Shown: positions 44,199 through 54,583 of the stretch, piece after piece
Layout: each line of letters begins with the position of its first letter
How positions within the stretch are numbered: the first letter of the stretch is position 1
Source of the DNA: a bacterium 1XD21-70
GTDB lineage: Bacteria; Bacillota; Clostridia; Lachnospirales; Lachnospiraceae
Direction of reading: 5' to 3'
NCBI GenBank assembly: GCA_003669055.1
Contig: RAYB01000023.1
Location: forward strand, 1 to 64,000
Length of the DNA stretch: 64,000 nucleotides
Program-made: the position numbers and the translations under genes
Notes under the pieces: generated by a model
Database searches by the model: none
What the model was told of the DNA's origin: nothing
What the model saw: only the letters and a program-made list of their open reading frames with translations

Positions 44199-44265
44199 AT
44201 GAGCAAAGGCGTTCATTTTCAGAGCAGGAATCACCTGCCCTGAAAGCGGATGCCTTTGCTTTTTT
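44199..44265 (+). promoter_or_regulatory. Antiterminator hairpin/terminator unit in the glutamate synthase leader
   Basis: ATGAGC-AAAGGC-GTTCAT (44199-44216) gives a 6-bp stem with hexaloop AAAGGC. The competing terminator pairs AGCAAAGGC (44202-44210) with GCCTTTGCT (44252-44260), with an inner stem GCAGG/CCTGC, and ends in a T run (44260-44265). Confidence 0.72.
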
Positions 44266-44295
44266 GATTTATGTTGAAAGGAAGGTACAAGACTT

Positions 44296-45390
44296 ATGAA
44301 AATCGAGGGCCAGGTAAGGATCCCCTCCGGATGTGCAATCTCAGCAGCAATATCCAAAGACGGAAATAAGATGTCCGGTGAGATGATCATAAATTCCATG
44401 AAACCCATGCATGACCGTTCCAACGGATTAGGCGGCGGTTTTGCCGGTTATGGCATTTACCCTGAATATAAAGATTTTTATGCATTCCATATGTTTTTTG
44501 ATTCCCGCGACACCCGTAAGAAATGCGAAGCTTTCTTAAAGGAGCGCTTTGAGATTGTCCAATCGGAAATTATTCCGACCCGGAAGATTCCGGCAATCAC
44601 AGACGAGCCGATCATATGGAGATACTTTGCCGCGCCGTTAAAATCGGTTCTTGTATCTTTACAGTCAGAAGAAAAAGAGTTTGTGGCCAAAACAGTTATG
44701 AAGATCAACGCCGAAATGCCCGGCGCTTACGTCTTTTCCAGCGGCAGGAACATGGGCGCATTCAAAGCGGTCGGTTTCCCGGAAGATGTGGGCGTCTTTT
44801 ATAAACTGGAAGAATATGAGGGATACTCCTGGACGGCTCATGGACGTTATCCCACAAACACACCTGGCTGGTGGGGAGGCGCCCATCCCTTTACACTGCT
44901 TGACTATTCCGTCGTGCATAACGGAGAAATATCTTCCTATGATGCCAACCGCCGATTTATTGAGATGTTCGGCTACAAATGCACCCTCCAGACCGATACG
45001 GAAGTCATTACCTATATCATGGATTACCTGCTTCGCGTACAGGGACTTACCCTCGGTGAAGCCGCAAGTGTAATCGCCGCTCCGTTCTGGAGTACCATCG
45101 GGGCAAAAACAGATTTGGAGAACCGGAAGAAACATACCTATCTTAGGACTATGTTTTCAAGCCTCCTGATTACCGGCCCGTTCTCTATCGTTTTGGGATT
45201 TGATGGCGGATTGATGGCGTTAAATGACCGTCTGAAACTTCGTTCCATGGTAGTTGGTGAAAAAGACGATAAAGTATTCATTGCCAGTGAAGAAGCCGCT
45301 ATCCGAACTATGGAGCCAAATGCGGAAAACATATGGTCTCCCGCCGGCGGTGAGCCTGTCATCGTTCAAGTAAAGGAAGGTGTATTTTAA
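44296..45390 (+). CDS. Glutamate synthase, glutaminase (class II amidotransferase) subunit
   Basis: 364 residues. This is a separate glutaminase subunit, as in the three-gene glutamate synthases of archaea and some Clostridia. MKIEGQVRIPSG is a likely propeptide ending at Cys13 (CAISAAISKDG), the expected nucleophile. MHDRSNGLGGGFAGYGIYP, HGRYPTNTPGWWGGAHPF and YSVVHNGEISSYDAN are glutaminase-domain motifs. It releases ammonia from glutamine for the synthase subunit encoded next. The last base of its TAA stop is the first base of the next ATG. The ribosome binding site is GAAAGGAAGGTAC. Confidence 0.9.
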   Translation: MKIEGQVRIPSGCAISAAISKDGNKMSGEMIINSMKPMHDRSNGLGGGFAGYGIYPEYKDFYAFHMFFDSRDTRKKCEAFLKERFEIVQSEIIPTRKIPAITDEPIIWRYFAAPLKSVLVSLQSEEKEFVAKTVMKINAEMPGAYVFSSGRNMGAFKAVGFPEDVGVFYKLEEYEGYSWTAHGRYPTNTPGWWGGAHPFTLLDYSVVHNGEISSYDANRRFIEMFGYKCTLQTDTEVITYIMDYLLRVQGLTLGEAASVIAAPFWSTIGAKTDLENRKKHTYLRTMFSSLLITGPFSIVLGFDGGLMALNDRLKLRSMVVGEKDDKVFIASEEAAIRTMEPNAENIWSPAGGEPVIVQVKEGVF

Positions 45391-46895
45391 TGAGTATCGA
45401 ATTTATTTATCCTGAATTTGAAGTAATCAGAAATGAAAACCGATGCATTTCCTGCCGTGTGTGTGAGCAGCAATGCGCCAATGAAGTCCACAGCTACGAT
45501 GAAAAACACAAAATTATGAGGTGTGACGACTCAAAATGCGTAAACTGCCAGCGCTGTGTTTCCTTTTGTCCTGCCAGAGCCTTAAAGATTGTAAAAAGCG
45601 ACTGCACCCTGCGGGAAAATGCCAACTGGTCAGCCCAGACCGTGAAAGAAATATACAAGCAGGCAAACAGCGGCGGTGTTCTTTTATCATCTATGGGGAA
45701 TCCAAAACCTTTGCCCGTTTACTGGGACAAAATCCTGATCAATGCTTCACAGGTAACGAACCCTTCCATTGATCCATTGCGGGAACCTATGGAAACCAGA
45801 GTTTTTCTCGGAAAGAAGCCGTCAAAAGTACAGCGTACAAAAGACGGAGCCTTAGACTGTAAGCTGCCTCCCCAGCTGGAACTGTCTATGCCGGTTATGT
45901 TCTCTGCCATGAGCTACGGCTCTATCAGCTACAACGCCCATAAGTCCCTCGCGCTTGCAGCAACAGAGCTTGGGATTTTATATAACACCGGAGAAGGCGG
46001 TCTGCATGAAGATTTTTACTGTTATGGAGAAAATACCGTCGTGCAGGTAGCTTCCGGCCGTTTTGGCGTCCATGCAGATTATCTGAAGGCAGGCGCAGCT
46101 ATTGAGATCAAAATCGGGCAAGGTGCAAAACCAGGCATCGGGGGACACCTTCCCGGTACAAAAATTGTAGGAGATATATCCCGTACCCGTATGATCCCGG
46201 AAGGGTCTGATGCCATTTCCCCTGCGCCCCACCATGATATTTATTCCATTGAAGATTTACGCCAGCTTGTGTTCTCTTTAAAAGAAGCTACGGAATATAA
46301 AAAACCCGTTATTGTAAAAGTAGCCGCCGTACATAACATTGCGGCAATCGCAAGCGGTATTGCCCGGAGCGGAGCGGATATCATTGTCATTGACGGATTC
46401 CGCGGCGGTACCGGAGCTGCGCCTACCAGGATCAGGGATCATGTAGGTATCCCCATTGAACTGGCGCTGGCAGCCGTTGATCAGCGGCTTCGGGATGAAG
46501 GTATCCGCGGCAATGTGTCCCTTGTAGCCGGCGGCAGTATCCGAAGCGCGGCAGATGCAGTAAAAGCCATTGCCCTCGGTGCAGATGCCTGCTATATAGC
46601 TACTGCCGCCCTGCTTGCCCTAGGCTGCCATCTGTGCCATACCTGCCAAAGCGGTAAATGTAACTGGGGCATTGCAACCCAGCGCCCGGAACTTGTGAAA
46701 AGGCTGAATCCGGAAGCGGGCAGCAAACGCCTGATCAATCTGATGACCGCATGGAAACACGAAATAAAAGAATTCATGGGCGGTATGGGGATCAATTCCA
46801 TTGAGGCTTTACGCGGAAACCGGCTGATGCTCCGCGGCATCGGCTTAACGGAAAAAGAACTGGAGATACTGGGTATCTCCCACGCCGGAGAATGA
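45390..46895 (+). CDS. Glutamate synthase, FMN-binding synthase subunit with ferredoxin domain
   Basis: 501 residues. The N-terminus carries two [4Fe-4S] motifs (CISCRVCEQQC and CVNCQRCVSFC) within the first ~65 residues. The FMN barrel follows (FSAMSYGSISYNAHKSLA, IKIGQGAKPGIGGHLPG, VIVKVAAVHNIAAIASG, DGFRGGTGAAP). A cysteine set in GCHLCHTCQSGKCNWGIATQ binds a further cluster. It converts 2-oxoglutarate and ammonia to glutamate. The built-in ferredoxin domain suggests electrons arrive from ferredoxin or a separate NAD(P)H subunit; none is in the window. Middle gene of the three-gene operon. Confidence 0.93.
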   Translation: MSIEFIYPEFEVIRNENRCISCRVCEQQCANEVHSYDEKHKIMRCDDSKCVNCQRCVSFCPARALKIVKSDCTLRENANWSAQTVKEIYKQANSGGVLLSSMGNPKPLPVYWDKILINASQVTNPSIDPLREPMETRVFLGKKPSKVQRTKDGALDCKLPPQLELSMPVMFSAMSYGSISYNAHKSLALAATELGILYNTGEGGLHEDFYCYGENTVVQVASGRFGVHADYLKAGAAIEIKIGQGAKPGIGGHLPGTKIVGDISRTRMIPEGSDAISPAPHHDIYSIEDLRQLVFSLKEATEYKKPVIVKVAAVHNIAAIASGIARSGADIIVIDGFRGGTGAAPTRIRDHVGIPIELALAAVDQRLRDEGIRGNVSLVAGGSIRSAADAVKAIALGADACYIATAALLALGCHLCHTCQSGKCNWGIATQRPELVKRLNPEAGSKRLINLMTAWKHEIKEFMGGMGINSIEALRGNRLMLRGIGLTEKELEILGISHAGE

Positions 46896-46935
46896 TAAGC
46901 AAAACATAAATAACTTTTGGGAGGTATGGTATCAT

Positions 46936-47658
46936 ATGCAAACTATTGATGCTGCAGATTTAGATTATAGAACTGTAAATGAAGCATTGCGTGAAGCAGG
47001 AAGCGATTTCATCATCGAAGGCTGCTGCGGCCAGAGATTTATTGCCGCCGGTATGTCCGGCAAGAATCTTACAATAAACGGAATACCGGGTAATGCACTG
47101 GGCGCATACTTAAACAATGCCAATATTACGGTAAATGCCAATGCACAGGACGCTGTGGGCGATACCATGAATGAAGGAAAGATTCTGATTCATGGCAATA
47201 TCGGCGACGCTGCCGGTTATGCCATGCGCGGCGGCAAAATCTATGTAAAGGGCAACGCCGGATACCGCGCCGGAATCCATATGAAGGCTTACAAAGAAAA
47301 AATTCCTGTTATGATCATCGGCGGATGTGCAGGAAGCTTCCTGGGAGAATATCAGGCAGGAGGCGTGATTATCGTCCTTGGACTTCACAAAGATGGCAGA
47401 CCCATTGTAGGCAATTTCCCCTGTACCGGAATGCATGGAGGTAAAATGTTCCTGCGCGGCGGATGTGAGGATATCCGCTTCCCCAAACAGGTAACTGCAA
47501 GATGTGCGGCCGCAGATGAGTTAGAGGAAATCCGGGAGTACCTGTCTGAATACTGCTCAGACTTCGGCTACCCGATTGATGAACTTTTATCCGAGCCTTT
47601 TACAGTCATCACGCCGGACAGTAAAACCCCATACAAACAGATGTATGTAGCAAATTAA
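46936..47658 (+). CDS. Glutamate synthase, GXGXG structural subunit
   Basis: 240 residues. The repeated G-x-x-G-x-x-x-G right-handed helix of the GltB C-terminal domain is clear: GNALGAYLNNANITVNANAQ, GDTMNEGKILIHGNIGDAAG, RGGKIYVKGNAGYRAG, GGKMFLRGGCEDI. In bacterial GltB this domain is fused; here it is a separate subunit, completing the set with the two genes upstream. It starts 41 bases after the FMN subunit with site GGGAGGTATGGTATCAT. Confidence 0.92.
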   Translation: MQTIDAADLDYRTVNEALREAGSDFIIEGCCGQRFIAAGMSGKNLTINGIPGNALGAYLNNANITVNANAQDAVGDTMNEGKILIHGNIGDAAGYAMRGGKIYVKGNAGYRAGIHMKAYKEKIPVMIIGGCAGSFLGEYQAGGVIIVLGLHKDGRPIVGNFPCTGMHGGKMFLRGGCEDIRFPKQVTARCAAADELEEIREYLSEYCSDFGYPIDELLSEPFTVITPDSKTPYKQMYVAN

Positions 47659-47667
47659 TGGTTTCTT

Positions 47668-47704
47668 AAGGGGGCGGATGCCGGATTTTGAACTCCGCCC
47701 CCTT
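47668..47704 (+). terminator. Hairpin after the glutamate synthase operon
   Basis: AAGGGGGCGGA (47668-47678) and TCCGCCCCCTT (47694-47704), 11-bp perfect stem, 15-base loop, 10 bases after the stop. Only a weak T-containing tract follows. pyrG converges from the other side. Confidence 0.7.
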
Positions 47705-47774
47705 ACATATCACATATGTCCTTCGGTGCGCTTTCCCAAGAGACTAAAATTGCGATGACAAAAGGAAGCCAAAC

Positions 47775-49415
<1,641 letters not shown>

Positions 49416-49417
49416 TC

Positions 49418-49465
49418 AAAAAAGAAGCGCCTCTGAGTCCATGACCCAAAGACGCCCTTGCCCTT
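49418..49465 (-). promoter_or_regulatory. Antiterminator hairpin/terminator unit in the pyrG leader
   Basis: Minus strand AAGGGC-AAGGGC-GTCTTT (49465-49448): 6-bp stem with wobble pairs and hexaloop AAGGGC, nearly the same sequence as the first glnN unit. The terminator GCGTCTTTGGGTC/GACTCAGAGGCGC (49455-49427, several G-U pairs) follows, with TTCTTTTTT. The folds exclude one another. Confidence 0.7.
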
Positions 49466-49474
49466 TCGTAGCGA

Positions 49475-49503
49475 ATTATATATCTGTCCAGCCCGTTTGT
49501 CAA
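49475..49503 (-). promoter_or_regulatory. Consensus pyrG promoter overlapping the ftsH stop codon
   Basis: Minus strand TTGACA (49503-49498), 17 bases, TATAAT (49480-49475): exact consensus in both boxes. The -35 box includes the TGA stop codon of ftsH (49502-49500). Confidence 0.9.
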
Positions 49504-51341
49504 CCTTTTCCGTTCAGGATTTCCATAAATTCCTCCCCGCTGATCGTCTCCCTCTCCAGCAGGTACATGGATATCTCGTTCAGCTTCCCGGCATGCTCCT
49601 TGAGGATCCCCATCGCTTTCCCGTACTGTTCCTTCACGATCCGGATCACCTCTTCATCCACCATCCTCGCCGTCTCCGGGGAACAGGCCAAGGAAGTATC
49701 GCCGCCCAGGTACTGGTTGTTTACCGTCTCCAAAGCCACCATCCCAAACTGCCCGCTCATCCCGTAGCGGGTCACCATCGCCCGCGCCAGCTTCGTGGCC
49801 TGCTCAATATCGTTGGCTGCCCCTGTCGTAACCGATCCGAACATGAATTCCTCTGCTGCCCGGCCGCCGGTAAAAGTGGCAATCTTGTTGAGGGCTTCCT
49901 CCTTGCTCATCAGGAAACGCTCCCCTTCCTCTACCTGCATAGTATAGCCCAGGGCACCGGAAGTACGGGGGATGATCGTGATCTTATGGACAGGCGCGCT
50001 GTTGCTTTGGCAGGCCGCCACCAGTGCATGACCCACCTCATGGTAGGCCACGATCCGCTTCTCCTTCTCGGATACTGCGGCATCCTTGCGCTGATAACCG
50101 GCAATTACTACCTCCACGCTCTCTTCCAGGTCCGCCTGGGTGACTACGCCGCGCCCCTGGCGCACCGCCCGCAGCGCCGCCTCGTTGACAATATTGGCAA
50201 GTTCCGCCCCGCTCGCCCCGGAGGCTGCCCGCCCGATGGCCTCAAAATCCACGCTGCTCTCCAGCTTCACATTCTTCCCATGCACCTTCAGGATCGCCAC
50301 CCGCCCTTTCAAATCGGGCAGTTCCACCGGTACCCGGCGGTCAAACCGCCCCGGCCGCAGCAATGCCTTGTCCAAAGACTCCGGGCGGTTGGTGGCCGCC
50401 AGGATCACCACGCCCTTCTTGCCGTCAAAACCGTCCATCTCCGTCAGCAGCTGGTTCAGCGTTTGTTCCCGCTCGTCATTGCCGCCTAAGCCGCCTCCGT
50501 CACGCTTCTTGCCGATGGTGTCTATCTCGTCGATAAACACAATGCAGGGCGCCTTTTCGTTGGCCTGCTTAAACAGATCCCGTACCTTGGCCGCACCCAT
50601 ACCCACAAACATCTCCACAAACTCCGAGCCCGAGATGGAAAAAAACGGCACATGCGCTTCCCCTGCCACCGCCTTGGCCAGCAATGTCTTGCCGGTTCCG
50701 GGAGGCCCCACCAGGAGTGCGCCCTTGGGCAGGACCGCCCCGATATCCGCATACTTCTGGGGATTGTGCAAAAAGTCCACTATCTCCCGCAGCGCCTCCT
50801 TGGCCTCCTCCTGGCCTGCGACATCCGCAAACGTCTTCCCGGTCTCAGTCTCGGCATAGATCTTTGCATTGGATTTGCCAAAGGTCATCGCATTGCCCAT
50901 GCCGCCCATCCGCTTCATCAGCATCCGGCTCAGCAGCTGCCCGATCACCACAAACATCAGGACCGGCATGATCCAGTTCATGAATATCGTCAGCACGGGC
51001 GACGCCTGCGTCGGGATCTCGTGGGCAAATGCCACTCCCGCCTGGTACAGGCGTTCCATCAGGCCTTCATCCGGCCACAGGCCGGTCTTATAGATCCCCG
51101 TCCCGCCATTCTCATCCTTTCCCCGGAAGGTGATCTGGGTGTCCTGCATCGCTACCTCTTCCACCCGCCCCTCATCAACCATATCCAAAAACTGGTCATA
51201 GGTAACCTCATGGACCCTCCTTGCCATAAAAGACGGGAATACCAGCGCATTCAAAAGCATGGTAATCACCAGGACTACAAAATAATAGTAAAGCCAGCTT
51301 TTCCTTGATGGCTTTTTAGGGTCTTCATTCTTTACTCCCAT
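49500..51341 (-). CDS. ftsH: ATP-dependent zinc metalloprotease FtsH
   Basis: 613 residues. One membrane helix near residues 15-35 (LYYYFVVLVITMLLNALVF), a small extracytoplasmic domain, a second helix near 115-135, then the AAA+ domain (GPPGTGKTLLAKAVAGEA, FIDEIDTIGKKR, RPGRFDRRV) and zinc protease (YHEVGHALVAA, the HExxH motif). FtsH degrades misfolded membrane and regulatory proteins. It ends with a short C-terminus (MEILNGKG) and lacks the long tail seen in some homologues. Site AAGGAGAGAACGGA. The pyrG promoter lies across its stop codon. Confidence 0.95.
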   Translation of the reverse strand: MGVKNEDPKKPSRKSWLYYYFVVLVITMLLNALVFPSFMARRVHEVTYDQFLDMVDEGRVEEVAMQDTQITFRGKDENGGTGIYKTGLWPDEGLMERLYQAGVAFAHEIPTQASPVLTIFMNWIMPVLMFVVIGQLLSRMLMKRMGGMGNAMTFGKSNAKIYAETETGKTFADVAGQEEAKEALREIVDFLHNPQKYADIGAVLPKGALLVGPPGTGKTLLAKAVAGEAHVPFFSISGSEFVEMFVGMGAAKVRDLFKQANEKAPCIVFIDEIDTIGKKRDGGGLGGNDEREQTLNQLLTEMDGFDGKKGVVILAATNRPESLDKALLRPGRFDRRVPVELPDLKGRVAILKVHGKNVKLESSVDFEAIGRAASGASGAELANIVNEAALRAVRQGRGVVTQADLEESVEVVIAGYQRKDAAVSEKEKRIVAYHEVGHALVAACQSNSAPVHKITIIPRTSGALGYTMQVEEGERFLMSKEEALNKIATFTGGRAAEEFMFGSVTTGAANDIEQATKLARAMVTRYGMSGQFGMVALETVNNQYLGGDTSLACSPETARMVDEEVIRIVKEQYGKAMGILKEHAGKLNEISMYLLERETISGEEFMEILNGKG

Positions 51342-51411
51342 TCCGTTCTCTCCTTAATCGATTCATTCCATGTCCTCTTTTGCAGACAAGCTGCCTATCA
51401 GTATACAACAA

Positions 51412-51436
51412 AAGCGAGGTTTTTGAAACCTCGCTT
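51412..51436 (-). terminator. Terminator of the ABC transporter/amidohydrolase operon
   Basis: AAGCGAGGTTT (51412-51422) and AAACCTCGCTT (51426-51436), 11-bp perfect stem, 3-base loop, followed on the minus strand by TTGTTGTA. It lies just after the M20 gene and before ftsH. Confidence 0.8.
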
Positions 51437-51477
51437 GTCTAAAAAGATTATAAATTATCTCTAAAAGTTCTTTTTCC

Positions 51478-52920
51478 TCAATCCGGCACCACCGGTACCG
51501 CATCCTTGGGGATCGGACAGACATAGCCCCCGGCAGTACGCTTTTTAAACTCTTCCGTTGCCGCTGCCAAAAGCTGCGGGTCGCTTAACAGGTCAATCGC
51601 CGTTGCCGCCAGCACCTTGCCCGCATGGAGCGCCGCCTTATGCCCGATCTTTGTGCGGTCACAGGAAACGTTCTGCCAGCTGTGCCCCGGGCAGCCGTTC
51701 GGCCACGCCGCCACATGGATCTGGGCGGTGGGAGCCAGCCAGCTCACATCACCCACGTCCGTGGATCCCGGGTGGAATGCCTCCCCCTTATAAAGGGGCG
51801 CAAGGAAATCATTCATGGCATGGCCGCCTTCTGCCCGCAGCCTTTCCACCTGCTCCCGGGCGCTGTCCTCATAACGCGCCGCAATCCCCGGAACGTTGTC
51901 GCTTCCCGGATAGGTTGCCGCCAGCGCATCCGCAAAGGCGTGCTCCTCACTGGTATATTTTGGCACCCCCAGTTCCTGGTAGTTGTCAAACAAGGCCTGC
52001 TCCAGCACATGGTTGCTGACCGTGTCCGCCAGCCCGTCGATGAACCGGCGTTCAAAGGTGGTATCTGTCATCAGCGCCGCCCCCTGGGCGATCCGGTCTA
52101 CCCGTTCCTGCAACTCTACCGCCTCCGCTACATGGTTGGAACGCACCATGTAGAGCACGGATGCCCGCGGCTGCACCACGTTGGGGCTGCAGCCCCCGCC
52201 GTCTGTGATCGCATAATGGATCCGTGCCTTATCGCTCATATGCTCCCTCAAAAACTGTACGCCGATGTTCATCAGTTCCACCGCGTCAAGGGCGCTGCGC
52301 CCACGTTCCGGCGCCCCGGCTGCATGGGATGCCACCCCGGTAAATTTATACTGTACCTGGATACAAGAATTGGAGGAGCCGGTCCGCACCTCATTGACAT
52401 CCTCCGGGTGCCAGGTCAGCGCCGCATCCAGCCCCTTCCATACCCCGTCCCGTGCCATGAACGCCTTCGCTGCCCCGCCTTCCTCGCCGGGACATCCATA
52501 TAAGACCACCGTCCCCGGGCATCCTGCCGTCTCCAGGTACGCCTTTACCCCAAGCGCCGCCGCCAGTGCCCCGGCTCCCAGCAGGTTATGCCCGCAGCCA
52601 TGCCCGGTGCCGCCGGCAATGAGTTCCTCCCGCACCAGGCTCCCCGCCTTCTGGGAAAGCCCTGACAAGGCATCATACTCCGCCAGCAAGCCGATCACCG
52701 GCCTGCCGCTTCCAAAACTTGCCGAAAAAGCCGTTTCGATGCCGCAGATCCCCCGTTCTACCAGGAAACCCTCCTTTTCCAGCAGTTCACAGTAAAACTG
52801 CGCCGACCGCTTCTCCATCAGGGACAGTTCCGCAAATTCCCATATACGGTCTGCCGTATCCGTGACCAGCCCCTGCTTTTCTTCAATGGCAGCAATCGCT
52901 GCCTGCTTCTTGCTTAACAT
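51478..52920 (-). CDS. M20-family amidohydrolase (AbgB-like)
   Basis: 480 residues. Metal-dependent amidase of the M20D group: AEYDALSGLSQKAG, GGTGHGCGHNLLGAGA (Cys and His metal ligands), GCPGEEGGAAK (Glu base), WHPEDVNEVRTGSSNS, the dimerisation domain FTGVASHAAGAPERGRSA, and GSTDVGDVSW. The best-studied relatives hydrolyse p-aminobenzoyl-glutamate or N-acyl amino acids. It is the last gene of an amino-acid ABC transporter operon (28 bases after the ATPase gene), suggesting that the transporter imports an acylated or conjugated amino acid that this enzyme then cleaves. Confidence 0.9.
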   Translation of the reverse strand: MLSKKQAAIAAIEEKQGLVTDTADRIWEFAELSLMEKRSAQFYCELLEKEGFLVERGICGIETAFSASFGSGRPVIGLLAEYDALSGLSQKAGSLVREELIAGGTGHGCGHNLLGAGALAAALGVKAYLETAGCPGTVVLYGCPGEEGGAAKAFMARDGVWKGLDAALTWHPEDVNEVRTGSSNSCIQVQYKFTGVASHAAGAPERGRSALDAVELMNIGVQFLREHMSDKARIHYAITDGGGCSPNVVQPRASVLYMVRSNHVAEAVELQERVDRIAQGAALMTDTTFERRFIDGLADTVSNHVLEQALFDNYQELGVPKYTSEEHAFADALAATYPGSDNVPGIAARYEDSAREQVERLRAEGGHAMNDFLAPLYKGEAFHPGSTDVGDVSWLAPTAQIHVAAWPNGCPGHSWQNVSCDRTKIGHKAALHAGKVLAATAIDLLSDPQLLAAATEEFKKRTAGGYVCPIPKDAVPVVPD

Positions 52921-52947
52921 ATCCTGCCCTCCACATCCGGATTGTCT

Positions 52948-53724
52948 TTACAGCACCTTTGCCAGGAAATCCTGCAGGCGCGGGCTCTTCGGGTTCCCGA
53001 ATATTTCCTCCGGCGTCCCCTGCTCCAAAAGCATCCCGTCCGCCATGAACAGCACCCGGTTCCCTACTTCCCTGGCAAACCCCATCTCATGGGTCACCAC
53101 CACCATCGTCATCCCTTCCCTGGCCAGTTCCTTCATGACATCCAAAACCTCGCCTACCATCTCCGGGTCCAGCGCTGAGGTCGGCTCGTCAAACAGCATG
53201 ACCTCCGGCTCCATGGCCAGAGCCCGCACAATTGCCACCCTCTGCTTCTGCCCGCCGGAAAGCTGGATCGGGTATGCCCCCGCACGGTCCCTCAGCCCGA
53301 CCCGGTCAAGAAGCGAGAGCGCCTTTTCCTCTGCCTTAGCTTTCTCCATCCCTTTCACCTTGATGGGCGCCAAGGTCATATTTTCCAGGATCGTCATATG
53401 GGGAAACAGGTTGAAATGCTGGAATACCATGCCCATTTTCTGGCGGAGCGCGTCAATATCCAGCTTCACCATCTTTCCGGATTCGTCTTTATATTTTTTC
53501 CGGGTTATATCCACGCCGTCAAACACGATCGCCCCTCCGGTGGGCTCCTCTAACAGGTTCAGGCTCCTGAGGAATGTGGATTTCCCGGAACCGGACGGCC
53601 CGATCACCACCATCACGTCGCCCCGGTTGATGTCAACTGTCACCCCGTCGAGCGCCTTGATCGCGCCCATGTGGTAGTGTTTCTTCAAATCCGTCACCCG
53701 GATCAGGCTATCTCTTGTCGCCAT
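52948..53724 (-). CDS. Amino-acid ABC transporter, ATP-binding protein
   Basis: 258 residues, polar amino acid uptake class (GlnQ/HisP). Walker [17 protein letters not shown]-loop [15 protein letters not shown], signature [15 protein letters not shown], Walker [15 protein letters not shown] and switch VVTHEMGFA. It starts within the last 17 bases of the permease gene. AAAGGAGGATGAGCC precedes the ATG. Drives import with the permease and lipoprotein encoded upstream. Confidence 0.95.
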   Translation of the reverse strand: MATRDSLIRVTDLKKHYHMGAIKALDGVTVDINRGDVMVVIGPSGSGKSTFLRSLNLLEEPTGGAIVFDGVDITRKKYKDESGKMVKLDIDALRQKMGMVFQHFNLFPHMTILENMTLAPIKVKGMEKAKAEEKALSLLDRVGLRDRAGAYPIQLSGGQKQRVAIVRALAMEPEVMLFDEPTSALDPEMVGEVLDVMKELAREGMTMVVVTHEMGFAREVGNRVLFMADGMLLEQGTPEEIFGNPKSPRLQDFLAKVL

Positions 53725-54493
53725 GGCTCATCCTCCTTTCAAAATAGGAAATGATCTTGGAGGTGGGGAAACATAGGCAGAAATACACTGCCGTAGCCAC
53801 CAAGAGCGGCTCCACGATCACAAAGGTAGCGCCCTTGACCGCATTGACTGCCGACATGATATCCTGTACGCCAATCGTATAGGTGATGGCGGATTCCTTG
53901 ATGATAACCACAAACTCATTGGCAATGGCCGGCAGGATGTTCTTCAGTGCCTGCGGCAGGATTATGTAGCGCAGGTTCTGTGCCTGGGACAGCCCCAAAG
54001 ACCGGGCCGCCTCGGTCTGCCCCCCGTCAATCGACTGGATCCCTGCGCGGATAATCTCACACAGGTACGCGCCAGAGTTCATACCCAGGGCCACCACGCC
54101 AGGGAAAAAGCGGTCAAATTTGATAAACCCAAACATCTGGAAGGATGGAAGCTTAATCAGGCCAAACACCCCATAGTAGACGATAAATATCTGAACCAGC
54201 ACCGGCGTGGAACGAAGGATCTCCACATATGCGGTAGCGATAAAACTCAGCGGGTTAAACCGGCTTACCAGCGCAAAAAAACCGCCTTCCCGCAGATGCC
54301 CGTTGCTATCCAGCCCCAGGCTGCGGAAAGGACGGACATTGGACATCCTCATCAGCGCCAGGACTAATGCAATGCAGAAGCCGATCACCACCGTGAACAG
54401 AGACAAAAGAACCGTCACCAGCATCCCCTGCCTGAACAGCTGGGCATATGGTGCAATTTTGGAAAAATTATCCAGCTGAATAAACTGATCCAT
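53708..54493 (-). CDS. Amino-acid ABC transporter, permease
   Basis: 261 residues from the ATG at 54493 (GGAGGGAGCGTTTTT); the longer frame is a hairpin-containing intergenic stretch. About five membrane helices; the EAA loop [32 protein letters not shown] that contacts the ATPase is intact. HisMQ/GlnP type. It overlaps the ATPase gene by 17 bases. Confidence 0.93.
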   Translation of the reverse strand: MDQFIQLDNFSKIAPYAQLFRQGMLVTVLLSLFTVVIGFCIALVLALMRMSNVRPFRSLGLDSNGHLREGGFFALVSRFNPLSFIATAYVEILRSTPVLVQIFIVYYGVFGLIKLPSFQMFGFIKFDRFFPGVVALGMNSGAYLCEIIRAGIQSIDGGQTEAARSLGLSQAQNLRYIILPQALKNILPAIANEFVVIIKESAITYTIGVQDIMSAVNAVKGATFVIVEPLLVATAVYFCLCFPTSKIISYFERRMSHGDKR

Positions 54494-54537
54494 AAAAACG
54501 CTCCCTCCATAATCATTTGAATTCCCCAAAACACAGA

Positions 54538-54563
54538 TTCCTCCCCGGGCCGCCGGGGAGGAA
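54538..54563 (-). other. GC-rich hairpin between binding-protein and permease genes
   Basis: TTCCTCCCCGG (54538-54548) and CCGGGGAGGAA (54553-54563), an 11-bp perfect stem with a 4-base loop, about 20 bases after the binding-protein stop. The following sequence (TCTGTGTTTT) is only mildly U-rich. It likely causes partial termination or protects the upstream mRNA, giving more binding protein than permease. Confidence 0.65.
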
Positions 54564-54583
54564 CCGAATATCAATGGATGAAC

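Noticed and set aside
49418-49465. CTP-sensing reiterative-transcription attenuator of the Bacillus pyrG type
   Set aside because: The transcript would not start with the GGGC run needed for that mechanism, and the leader hairpin matches those of glnN and glutamate synthase.
49458-50489. Plus-strand frame opposite ftsH
   Set aside because: Shadow of the ftsH coding sequence.
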